Shown here in pieces: positions 14,690 through 26,889 of a stretch of DNA of 64,000 nucleotides. The notes beneath the pieces were generated by a model that ran no database searches, was not told the DNA's origin, and was given only the letters and a program-made list of their open reading frames with translations. This stretch comes from Liolophura sinensis. Its lineage: Eukaryota; Mollusca; Polyplacophora; Chitonida; Chitonidae. Both the position numbers and the translations under genes were made by a program. The stretch spans positions 17,159,717 through 17,223,716 of the forward strand of contig NC_088305.1 in NCBI RefSeq assembly GCF_032854445.1, written 5' to 3'. How positions within the stretch are numbered: the stretch's first letter is position 1; each line of letters begins with the position of its first letter.

Positions 14690-15760
14690 TACCAGGTGCG
14701 GGACCCCTGGACTGCTCAGTTGGTGGTTACTAAGTGGGGACCCCTAGATTTCTTTCCAAGTGTTGATGGGTGGGATCCCCTGGTCTGTCATGCTGATGTT
14801 ACTGGGTTGGGAAATTGCTGTTTTACTGGTGTTAGTGGGATTGGTCCCCTGGACTGCTGTGCTAATGTTACTGGGATTGGTCCCCTGTACTGCTTAGCCA
14901 GTGTTACTGGGATTGGTCCCCTGTACTGCTTAGCCAGTATTACTGGGTTTGGCCCCCTGGACTGCTTAGCCAGTGTTACTGGGTGTGGCCCGCTGGACTG
15001 CTTAGCCAGTGTTACTGGGTATGGCCTGCTGGACTGCTTTACCAGTGTTGCTGAGATTGGTTCCCTCTACTGCTTAGTCAGTGTTACTGGGTTTGGCCCC
15101 TGGACTGCTTAGTCAGTGTTACCGAGATTGGTCCCATGGACTGCTTAGCCAGTGTTACGGGATTTGGCCCCTGGACTGCTTAGCCAGTGTTACTGGGTGT
15201 GGCCCGCTGGACTGCTTAGCCAGTGTTACTGGGTATGGCCTGCTGGACTGCTTTACCAGTGTTGCTGAGATTGGTTCCCTCTACTGCTTAGTCAGTGTTA
15301 CTGGGTTTGGCCCCCTGGACTGCTTAGTCAGTGTTACTGGGTTTGGCCCCCTGGACTGCTTAGTCAGTGTTACTGGGTGTGGCCCCCTGGACTGCTTAGT
15401 CAGTGTTTCTGGGTGTGGCCCCCTGGACTGCTTAGTCAGTGTTACTGGGTATGGCCTGCTGGACTGCTTTACCAGTGTTGCTGAGATTGGTTCCCTCTAC
15501 TGCTTAGTCAGTGTTACTGAGTTTGGCCCCCTGGACGGCTTAGTCAGTGTTCCTGGGTTTGGCCCCCTGGACTGCTTAGCCAATGTTACTGGGTTTGTTC
15601 CCTTGGACTACTTTACCAGTGTTACTGGGTTTGGCCCCTTGGCTGCTTAGTCAGTGTTACTGGGTTTGTTCCCCTGGACTGCTTCACCAATGTTACTGGG
15701 TGTGGCCCCCATGGACTGCTTAGCCAGTCTTACTGGGTTTGGTTCCTTAATTGTACTGGG
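14690..15760 (+). repeat. 36-bp minisatellite with a 216-bp higher-order repeat
   Basis: The unit is TGGCCCCCTGGACTGCTTAG followed by CCAGTGTTACTGGGTT, 36 bp, in about 29 copies. Because 36 is divisible by 3, two long frames stay open across it (consensus VTGFGPLDCLAS). The variant GGGTATGGCCTGCTGGACTG followed by the GAGATTGGTTCCCTCTACTG unit recurs at about 15,017, 15,231 and 15,448. That spacing is roughly six units, so whole hexamers were amplified. Single-base losses in the CCCCC run shift frame, which argues against selection for a protein. Confidence 0.9.
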
Positions 15761-15764
15761 TGGT

Positions 15765-16335
15765 AAGGATTTACATACTGTACACCTGTGGATGTGTATT
15801 ATTTGATTACCGTTTTATGTCTGAGCAGAGAAAACCGTCGATTGTGTCGAGTCTTTCTAGTTAGATGTCTGTTATTTTAGGAGATTTTAGCTTAATGTCG
15901 TCTCACGCGTGTCAGCATGAAATAGCACGGAAAGCAATGTTAAACAAAATCTTAGGAATATCTTCATAAAGTACTGTATGTAGTGAACTGATTTTGGATT
16001 ACAGGTGAGCTCTTTGGTAGCCGTGCTACCAAATTTAAATTTCGGTATTAAAATCCCTTGTTCATCTAACAAAACAAACACATGCACATGTAACTTTTAC
16101 TATGGCAATTAACACTTGTCCTAACATGTACGTTGTTTAATCTGACCAATGATTCAGCAAAGTTCAGCTAGCTCAGTTGCTGCTTTAGGTAGGCTTGCAT
16201 GAAATTCAGCTACATATAACTTAAACTTAACTATAACTTAACTTTTGGTTATTTTTATTTCTCCACCCATATTGATCCCATATAAGATACAACCAACTTT
16301 ATACCAAGAGCGATATTACATTGTCACCAACAAAC
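15765..16335. other. Gene-free stretch
   Basis: Unique-looking DNA between the minisatellite and a SINE. Nothing recognised. Confidence 0.45.
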
Positions 16336-16344
16336 CTAAAGCCA

Positions 16345-16590
16345 TCATATATTTATTGGATTGGTGTTTCACACTGTACTCAAGAATATTTCACTTATAC
16401 GACAGCAGACAGCATTATGGTTGGAGGAAAACTGGCAAAGCCTGCAGGAAACCCATGACCATCCGCAGGTTGTTAACATACCTTCCTATATACAAGAGAA
16501 AACTAGCAGGAGCGGGACTTGAACTCACAGCGACCACATTGATGAGAGGCTCCTGGGCCATTGCGCCGCGTCGACATGCTCACTACTTTG
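16345..16590 (-). repeat. SINE copy, minus strand
   Basis: Read on the minus strand it has a B-box (GTGAGTTCAAGTCCCGC), the CCTGCGGATGGTCATGGG-type body, CCATAATGCTGTCTGCTG and the tail TATTCTTGAGTACAGTGTG. The tRNA-like head lies near 16,580. It is nearly full length and moderately diverged. Confidence 0.8.
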
Positions 16591-18105
16591 TCCACCTACT
16601 ACCATATATCATTTGTGTACACTACCCTCTTTTGCACACGAATGTATGTATGTATGCTTGTTGTTCTCTGTCGTAGTTACACCTTTCTCAGTGAGTGACC
16701 TACCCTGCTGATGTTCACGGACAACACCTTATAAAAAGTGAAGAATAAAGTTAGTGCAACAATCTTTAATAATATCGCAGTCATAACAAAGGGAGACAAT
16801 CCACCCTACTGAATAACAAGCATAAATACACTGGAATTCATAGCTAAGGGGACGTAATCAAGAGATAGGAAGCGTTTCCTTCTCACTGATCACCTGTTTT
16901 CATGTGTCTATGAGAAGACATTCCCAAATCTCACAATAAATATCCTTTGATCTTCAGGTGTACTACCGCACCCCAAACCTTCACACTCTTTATTACAGCA
17001 GTCTGGGCAAGAAGGACTTTAGGTGTGCAAATTACATTCCTAGTCTTCTGCAAGGAATGTTATAATCACACACCTGATCAAAAACAAAAATGAAGGCTTA
17101 ATTCCACACTTTTTGTTTAGCAACATATCAACACTACGACTGAAGACACTTCTTAAGCACTTGTTTGCAGAACAGTAGTACCATATACCCAATGGTTATC
17201 ATCAGGAATACTCATCATTTAGTAAGTAAACTGTAGGGTCACAAACAAAGTACTGCAGTATGATGAGGTGAAAAAAAAACCTTTGTTGTGATGATGTACT
17301 TGTACAGATGTTCCAACAATATTTGTAGCACATTCAAATACCATTCAATATCCTATCATTTCTATAAACATTTTTTCAACCATCAACAAATCAATCAAGT
17401 TTTAACCTTTAACAATGCTACACAGCTAGCAGTTCCCAATGCCTGCAGGTGACAAAATATATCAATGTAGTTCAATAACTTAAAAAGTATAGTCACAACT
17501 AAGACATAGACCACTAGAACTGAACTTTGTTGTCAAACCTTTCTTCGATCCAGCACAATTACTAGTAAGTCATTCCCTGAATAGCCTAAAATGATGGTCT
17601 GCCAAAGCAGAGATATGCAGGACTCAATACGCAGTTTTCGAGTTACGCCATTACGACAACAGAATGACGTCTCCGTGCAAAAAGACTTTGCCACTTTACG
17701 GAGCAATAGGGCTACTTGCCTATCTTTTCACATGGCAGTGATCGTGTTTAGATCAAAGTATTGACAGAACATCATTTTTTGTGCAATATTGGGGAACGCT
17801 AATTCACCCCTGAACACAATTCAGAAGATCAGTGTAACCCTTTCAATTACTTCTCTATATTCTACATACCAGTCCATGTTAAAATTACCAGATTGGCCCT
17901 ACCGTGCCGTAAAGTGAAGACGTTGTATCATAAAGGGACGTCACTCTGTCGTCGTGACGTCATATCTTGAAACATGCGTATTGTCATCTAATATCTAATA
18001 TTATGTTGAGAACATTGCCTTTATATTCTTCCAAACATCTACCGAGTTTATCTTCTCATGCTTGACTGAAGGATAGCTGTAAATGGTTGATCTTGGCCTA
18101 TCCTC
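16591..18105. other. Intergenic stretch 3' of DNAJC28
   Basis: AT-rich DNA downstream of the DNAJC28 stop codon. No gene or repeat recognised; it presumably holds the DNAJC28 3' untranslated region next to 18,110. Confidence 0.45.
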
Positions 18106-18110
18106 TTCTT

Positions 18111-21100
18111 TTACCTTGGGAGAAACTTTTCCCAGTTTTCAAAAATGGTTTGTACTTCCTTTTCCTTGTTATATTCAACCATTTGCTTCTGCAGGTAAGG
18201 CACAACCATGTTGTACTTGTGTATTTTTGCATTGATATCATCGATGGTCCGTCGGAAGTTCTTGGAATGGTGCACCCAGCGATTGTGGTTCTGGCCAGAC
18301 AAGGGAGGCGATCCTAAGTAATTCCTTTCTTTTGCCAAAGTTTCTCGACAATGTCGTATCTCTTGCCTGTTAAAAAATACAGTGGACTAGAAAGGTGAAG
18401 CCATCATGTACTTGTACAAAGTACAAAGCCTTTTATTCAAGGCGTTACAACCTTGTGGTGACGTCCCTTTGTGGCCGTTACTTCGCCGTCTTTACAGCAG
18501 AATGGGGCAAAATGAATGTTAACACGGGGGGATATGTACAACAATTACTATGATCCATAACCCATGAATTTTATTCATGAATTATTTACTTCAGAGGATT
18601 TGCAAGTATTTATTTATTTGATTGGTGCTTTATGCCGTACTCACTTAATATTTCACTTATATGACAGCAGCCAGCATTTTGGTGAAATGAAACAGGGTAG
18701 AGCCCAGAGGAACCCACGACCATCTGCAGGCTGTTGACAGACCTTCCCATGTACGGCTGGAGAGGAAGCCAGCAGGAGCGGGACAGTAACCTCATCGGTG
18801 AGAGGCTACTGGGTCATTGCACTATGCTGGCGCGACACCTCAGCCCCTAATTTGCAAGTAAGTCAGGTAATTAAAGTCATGCTGTGTAGATAATTTTCAT
18901 TAGTGCATATACCTGCCCATGTTAAAATGTAGTGTTTGACCTCACCATGCTCTAAAGTGACTGTGTAACTTCACAAAGGGATGCCACTACGACATCATAG
19001 CGTCATCACACCAAGTCCCCTGAATCGGAGGTGCACCTCTATGACAAACAGTTGAAAGTAACTAGTCTAGCATGCAAGCAACAAAATGGTAACCAGTGAA
19101 GTGGTTACTATCAATTTTTATACGTCGTTACCAAATAACTTGGTTCTTATTTTCAAAAGGAGACAAATCTTCAAGATCATGTGTACAGATTACGTGTGCT
19201 TGGTTATCTGTGCAATAATTCACTCGAACATTGTTTAATTTTCATAAAAGTTCAATTCCTGGAACCTCCTGAACATTTGAAAACTAGCCTGACCCATTCA
19301 TATCTTCAGCAAATTTCATAAACAATGTGATTTTGATTGGCTGAATGCTGTTGCAATGTGCATGTGAAATAATCCAGATGAGGGATCAACCACAAAATAT
19401 ATGTATCAATATGGCATGTATATGTGTACATGTATCTTCCATTTTTCAGGGGTCTCCGTGCCTCAGTTGGTTAGCGCGCTAGCGCAGTGTGATGACGCAG
19501 CAGTCTCTCACCAATGCAGTCGCTGTGAGTTCAAGACCAGCTCATGTTGGCTTCCTCTTTGACCGTACGTGGGAAGGTCTTCAGGCAACCTACGGATGGT
19601 CGTGGGTTCCCCCCCCAAGCTCTGCCCGGTTTCCACTCACCATAATGCTGGCCGCCGTTGTATAAGTAAAATATTCTTGAGTACTATATGTGCTTTCACC
19701 AGGGGTGTATTTTGGCAGTGACAGCGGAGCCTCTCACCGGATTTCTCTCTCCAGGGTGATCCACTCAGGAGCGAAGCCATCATTGATGAGGATCTTGTTG
19801 AGGTTGTGAGTGGTATAATCCACAATGGGATTCCTGTCTGCATGATCCACCAGTGGCTTTCCAGTCCCTGGCAGGTCCTGAAAATCACCTTTCTCTATCG
19901 ACTCTTTGATCAAATCTTCAACCAGGCGGTCCATGAAATTCCTGCAACAGTCAAATACCTATCACATCAATATCTCCACAGTGTGATCCGTGAAATTCCT
20001 GAAACAGCCAAATAATTATCACATCAATATCTCCGCAATGTGATCTGTGAAATTCCTGAAACAGCCAAATACCTATCCCATCAATATCTTCACAATGTGA
20101 TCCGTGAAATTCCTGAAACAACCAAATACCTATCACATCAATATCTCCATTATGCTATCCATGAAACTGCTGAAACAGCAAAACATCTGCCTCATGTATA
20201 CCAGGTTGTCCATGAAATTTCCATAACAGCCAAAACTTTGTCACATCAATATCTCCACTTTGCAGTCCCTACAAATCTGGTAACAGCCAAAAATCTGCCA
20301 CATTACTCCTTTCACCAGCTGGTGCATTAAATTCAATTGAGTGACAGATACCTGCAGTTAAGGGATGCAAATCATTGAGAAGGGGAGTAACCTAAAATGT
20401 TACCTGTAAAACCACTGACCTTTGGGATGTTTGTAATGAACTTTCACACAGGTGGCACAATATACTGACTCTTGTATTGTCACCAAAATCAACAAATTCC
20501 CAGGCCATATTTGAACCTGCACCTTTAATCCTAGCGATTAAAGACTGGCTCAAGTAAAAAATCTACTGTATTACTATTTCACGCAAAGTTAAGCATTCTT
20601 CAAGTGTCACATTTCACCCGGTTTTTATTGATTCATCCATCTGACAGGCTCAAATGCTTGTCCATTTTAAAGCCTTTATGTGCTTCCGAAAGTGACTTTT
20701 TACACAGTTAGCTTCAAGAGAAATATAGTACATTAAGACAATTTGCGATCTGAGATGAGCTTAGAATGAGGTAATGTGAGGACTGACTGTGTTTTGTGGG
20801 TTTTCATAGCCTGTTTATCCTTCACCACCAAGGCGTCCTCGTACTGCACAGCAATCTTCTGAACACGCAAGTCGCTGATGCTCTCTGTCGCCTTGCCAAC
20901 ACGGTGCTGTTGATACTGCTTCATTCTTTGTGTGGGTGTGCCAAACCCTATACCCTGGTGAAGATAAAACATCAGATCATGACCCTCAGGTTACTAAATT
21001 AACATATTTATTTGATTGCTGTTTTGAGAAGTGCTATTAAAAGAGTATTTCACTTAGGTATGATTCCCGAATTAATGGGTACATGAAAGTTAGAGACACA

Positions 21101-24100
21101 TTTTCTTTATGGACATTTGTGTCCTAACATATAATAATACAAAAACCACCCCTCAGCTTTTACCTTTGGGCATAAAAACAACTTTAAATTACAGCTTTCT
21201 TATGGCCCCAGTGGTCAGACTGGAAATCAAGTAGCTTGCAGCTGTGACATCACTGACTAAACTTGCTTCATCAGCTTTGTAGTACAGCTTACTTTTTATT
21301 TGCATTTACCCCTAAACTTGCTTCATCAGCTTTGTAGTACAGCTTACTCTTTATTAGCATTAACCCCTAAACCTGATTCATCAGCTTTGTAGTACAGCTT
21401 ACTCTTTATTAGCATTAACCCCTAAACCTGATTCATCAGCTTTGTAGTACAGCTTACTCTTTATCAGCATTAACCCCTAAACTTGCTTCATCAGCTTTGT
21501 AGTACAGCTTACTCTTTATTTGCATAAACCCCTAAACTTGCTTCATCAGCTTTGTAGTACATAATTCTGTTGGATTCTTGCAAAGCAAATCTATCAGAGT
21601 CCAATTAAAAAAAAGCCTGTTACTCAAAGTCACATCAGGAATACATGTATATTCATGCCTATAAATGTACATGAGGTAAACTATACGAAAATGACACGTA
21701 CCTGCAACATTGCAAACAGATTTAAACTGTGGATACAAGGAATTACATGGCAACTGTGCAGGCTATGTGAGGAATGCATGGCACATTGCCGCTTACATCC
21801 AAACTCAACAAAACGTCCCTTTGGTGGTCACTTTTACATGTGTTTGATTTCGTACACTCAAGAATTTTCACTTACACAATGGCAGTCGGATTCATTGTTG
21901 GATGAAACCAGAGTGCCCAGGGTAAACCAAAGAACTGGGCAAGATACTGACAAACTCTCCTGCGTGTGGCCCTTACAGACATGAGGTGTACACCTCAGTA
22001 TGAGGTACAGATGAGGTGTATATGAGGTGTGTGCCTCATGTATTTATTTATTTATTTATTTATTTCATTGGTGTTTTATGCCGTACTTAAGAATATTTCA
22101 CTTATATGACGGCAGCCAGCATAACGGTGGGAGGAAAACATGCAGAGCCCGCTGGTGAGAGGCCCCTGGGTCATTATGCTGCGCTGGCACAGTAACTGAG
22201 TGAGCCACAGAGGCTCCTATGCCTCAAGTAAACCCTGGCCATATGCCTAAAGGTTGCACAGGAGCCTTGAAAAAAAGTCAAGACTTAGAAGATGTACCTC
22301 AGGTTCACCTTATAAATGTTGAGAGTATTTGAGTGGTTTTTGAATATGAGATAATATACCTTACAAACTCCGAAAAAAATTGACACTTAAACGGTGTACC
22401 TAGAAACTTTTGATTGAGTTTTTGATTATTATTTAGTAATACACCTTCAGTACACCTCACATACACCCCAAGTATACCTCAGACACACCTCAGTTCAAAT
22501 ATGCTACACCCTAATGGTACACCTCAGGTGTACCTCACGTATACCTCCAGTACACCTTATACTGGTAACGAATGCACAGACATGCACACCATACTGGTGA
22601 AAGACAGGTGGTCTGCAATAAATGTTAGACTTTGAAACATGTACATGTAAACTGTTTGAGGGCCAATGACCTTCTGAACTGACCTCAAAGTTGAGGTACT
22701 GCCTGTGCTGCGGAGCGGTGTTGCAAATGTCAAACACGACCTGAGGTTCCTCTACTTCCCCGTCCGTTCCCTCTCCCATTTCAGCAAGCCTCTCCTGACA
22801 ACAAAAGAGAAAAAAGAAATGATGCATACATATAATTCCAAACCTTTTGGTTTTGCAGATCCATATACCCATGTACACATTTATTATTACCTAATTGAAC
22901 AAGCAGTTTATATCGAGGTCAAAGAACACTAGTGCTACTGGTTAGTGAAATTTTACAATACACATGTACAGTTTGTTTCTCTCCCTGATATAACAGTACA
23001 TATTGCATATGCTGAGGTGCAAATAGATGTATTGTAGTGGACAGGACAAAAGGTCTCCTCTGAATTACCTCCCTTGCTATACTGTAGCAGACACGACATA
23101 TCGCAAACTTAGTTGTCAAGGCTTGAAAGTAAATAGGAGTGCGATCTAGCCTATTGAATTATGCCTTATGTATATAACTTTGTCACGACAAATGCTACCA
23201 TTTTGTATGAAACGGAGTGTAGAGAAACACCACACAACCCACTGTGATCCTTTTCAGCTCAAGCTGAATACATCTATGTATGCTTTAGTTTGTGTAAGCT
23301 GTATATAAGGTGTACATTTACAAGCATTTCAATGGTGGTGGTGGGGGGGGGGGGTGATATTTCCTCCTAATGGCTTGCACATATTGAAGGTTTATTCTTT
23401 CAAACCACTTTAGAAAATTAACATGTCTTGAATATAGGTCTCCAACTGGCCTATGCCACTTTAACATTGGAACTCACCATTAGTGATTTTCAGAGGTCCC
23501 ACCTAACCACGTTGTCTAAAAAAACACCATTTACACAGTAGAGTAAGCTTAAGGGAGGCAATTTGGTTCCGCCCTACTGCAGAATAAGCTGGGCAGAGAA
23601 AATGGAATTGCCTTTCAAAGAGCAGTAAACTGGAACTGCCACTCAATATAAAATGGAAGCTTCAAATGGTAGCTGTCATAATCCAGCTCACAGAAAATTC
23701 TGATGATACACACGGTCACATTTGTTTCTTTCTTTCAGTACATTTATTTTCAGGAGGTAGAGGGTATTAAACATTTGTTGGTATTTTTATGGGCATCTAC
23801 TCCAGACACAAATCTACAAAAATCAGTTCTCACAACATAAAGTTTGTTTTTCCAGCTTGTAAAATTGCTGATTGTCAAAGAGTTCTATGCACTTTCTTCA
23901 CATGTTACTGGTAATTGACAATGAGTTCATTGCATCCTCCCAACATGTTGTTAAACTGGTAAATGTCAACGGGTTCACTGCACCTTTCCAACAGGCTGTT
24001 ATACTGGTAAATATCAATGAGTTCATTTCACCTTCCCAACATGTCGTTAAACTGATAAATGTCAACGCATTCACTGCACCTTTCCAACAGGCTGTTAAAC

Positions 24101-26834
24101 TGATAATTGTCAATGAGTTGACTGCACCTTCCCAACATGTTGTTATACTGGTAATTGTCAATGAGTTCACTGCACCTTCCCAACATGTTGTTAAACTGGT
24201 AAATGTCAACACATTCGCTGCACTTTTCCAACAGGCTGTTATACTGGTAATTGTCAATGAGTTCACTGCACCTTACAAACATGTTGTTAAACTGGTAAAT
24301 GTCAACGCATTCACTGCCCCTTTCCTACATGCTGTCATACTGGTAATTGTCAATGAGTTCACTGCACCTTACGAACATGTTGGTAAACTGGTAAATGTCA
24401 ATGAGTTCACTGCACCTTCCCAACATGTTGTTATACTGGTAATTGTCAATGAGTTCACTGCACCTTACGAACATGTTGTTAAACTGGTAATTGTCAATGA
24501 GTTCACTGCACCTTCCCAACATGTTGTTATACTGGTAATTGTCAATGAGTTCACTGCACCTTACGAACATGTTGTTAAATTGGTAAAGGTCAATGCATTC
24601 ACTGCACCTTTCCAACATGCTGTTAAACTGGTAACTGTCAATGAGTTCACTGCACCTTCCCAACACGGTGTTATACTGGTAATTGTCAATGAGTTCACTG
24701 CACCTTCCCAACATGTTGTTAAACTGGTAAATGTCAATGAGTTCACTGCCGCTTTCCAACAGGCTGTTAAACTGGTAATTGTCAATGAGTTCACTGCACT
24801 TTCTCAACATGTTGTTATACTGGTAAATGTCAACGCATTCACTGCACCTTCCCAACATGTTGTTATACTGGTAACTGTCAATGAGCTCACTGCACCTTAC
24901 GAACATGTTGGTAAACTCGTAAATGTCAATGAGTTCACTGCACCTTCCCAACATGTTGTTATACTGGTAATTGTCAATGACTTCACTGCACCTTACAAAC
25001 ATGTTGTTAAACTGGTAATTGTCAATGAGTTCACTGCACCTTCCCAACATGTTGTTATACTGGTAACTGTCAATGAGTTCACTGCACCTTCCCAACATGT
25101 TGTTATACTGGTAACTGTCAATGAGTTCACTGCACCTTCCCAACATGTTGTTAATCTGGTAAAGGTCAATGAGTTCACTGCACCTTCCCAACATGTTGTT
25201 ATACTGGTAATTGTCAATGACTTCACTGCACCTTACAAACATGTTGTTAAACTGGTAATTGTCAATGAGTTCACTGCACCTTCCCAACATGTTGTTATAC
25301 TGGTAACTGTCAATGAGTTCACTGCACCTTCCCAACATGTTGTTAATCTGGTAAAGGTCAATGAGTTCACTGCACCTTCCCAACATGTTGTTAAACTGGT
25401 AAATGTCAACGCGTTCACTGCCGCTTTGCAACAGGCTGTTAAACTGGTAACTGTCAATGAGTTCACTGCACCTTTCCAACATGCTGTTAAACTGGTAACT
25501 GTCAATGAGTTCACTGCACCTTCCCAACACGGTGTTATAATGGTAATTGTCAATGAGTTCACTGCACCTTCCCAACATGTTGTTAAACTGGTAAATGTCA
25601 ACGCGTTCACTGCCGCTTTGCAACAGGCTGTTAAACTGGTAATTGTCAATGAGTTCACTGCACTTTCTCAACATGTTCTTATACTGGTAATTGTCAATGA
25701 GTTTACTGCACCTTCTCAACATGTTGGACGCAGGGTTACCGAGACATCCGAGTCTAGGCCTGTATGCTATATGTACTTTAATTCCATTGCATTACTTTAA
25801 GCGTGCAGAGTTTACCACTGCATTGTGCGGTATGTAAAGAAGAGATATAGGCCTACGTACATAAATAGATATGACGTGCATTACTTGAAAGACAAAGGTA
25901 ACGATGAATAATGTTTATGTACATGTAGAGAACCTGCATGCAGGCACGCAGGCATCATCAACCTTGCGTGCATGTGTTATTGATGGGCCTGTGCTCAAAC
26001 ACAATAATACACAGTATGTGCGTGCCAGTTGGTAGGACACAGTATACACGTGTACATGTACACGTTAGAGGAACTGGTCGGCAAGTGCTTAGATGGAAAG
26101 TGCTCTCTCGGGAAAAAATGGTTGGCCCTGAAAAGGGCCGTTGGATTGTCAAGTTTTGAGGTGGTGACGCTTATTTGCCGGCCTTCTGGGTCTTCTTGGG
26201 CAGGAGGACAGCCTGGATGTTGGGCAAGACACCTCCCTGAGCGATGGTGACGCCGGACAGGAGTCTGTTCAATTCCTCGTCGTTGCGAACAGCCAGCTGG
26301 AGATGTCGGGGAATGATTCTTGACTTCTTGTTGTCACGGGCGGCGTTTCCTGCCAACTCGAGAACTTCAGCAGCCAGGTATTCGAGCACGGCAGCCAAGT
26401 AGACTGGAGCTTCGGCTCCAACTCGCTCGGCGTAGTTGCCTTTCCTTAACAGACGGTGGATGCGTCCAACCGGGAACTGGAGTCCAGTGCGGGATGAGCG
26501 AGTCTTGCTCTTTCCCTTGACTTTTCCGTCTTTACCACGTCCAGACATGATGCTTGTTGTGTAGATTTAGTGCGTACGGAGACAGATCTCTGCAATGACG
26601 AACCTTAGCGTGTAGTCAGCGCTTTTATACTGCGGGGAAGGATTCTGCTATTTTTAGACCTGTTTTGGTGGGCGACCAATCGCTGAGCTGTGCATGGTGA
26701 CGGCCATTGCTCTCTGAAAGGTCCGCGCTTTTTGGCGCAAAACTGGCTGAACAAAGCCTGGTCGGTGCAGAAAAAAAAAAAAAAAAAACTACCGTTTTAT
26801 CCAACTGCATGCCGTGCCTGTCGAGAGACTGCTG

Positions 26835-26889
<55 letters not shown>

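Noticed and set aside
14657-15650. Two long frames with VTGFGPLDCLAS repeats
   Set aside because: They are translations of the 36-bp minisatellite, and single-base losses shift frame between copies.
19448-19560. A possible tRNA gene from A- and B-box motifs
   Set aside because: It continues into the SINE body and tail and the acceptor stem does not pair.
23872-25800. A 642-codon plus-strand frame and a 465-codon minus-strand frame
   Set aside because: Both cross the 48-bp minisatellite. They stay open only because the period is a multiple of 3 and the unit has no stop; no start context, splice sites or non-repeat domain.
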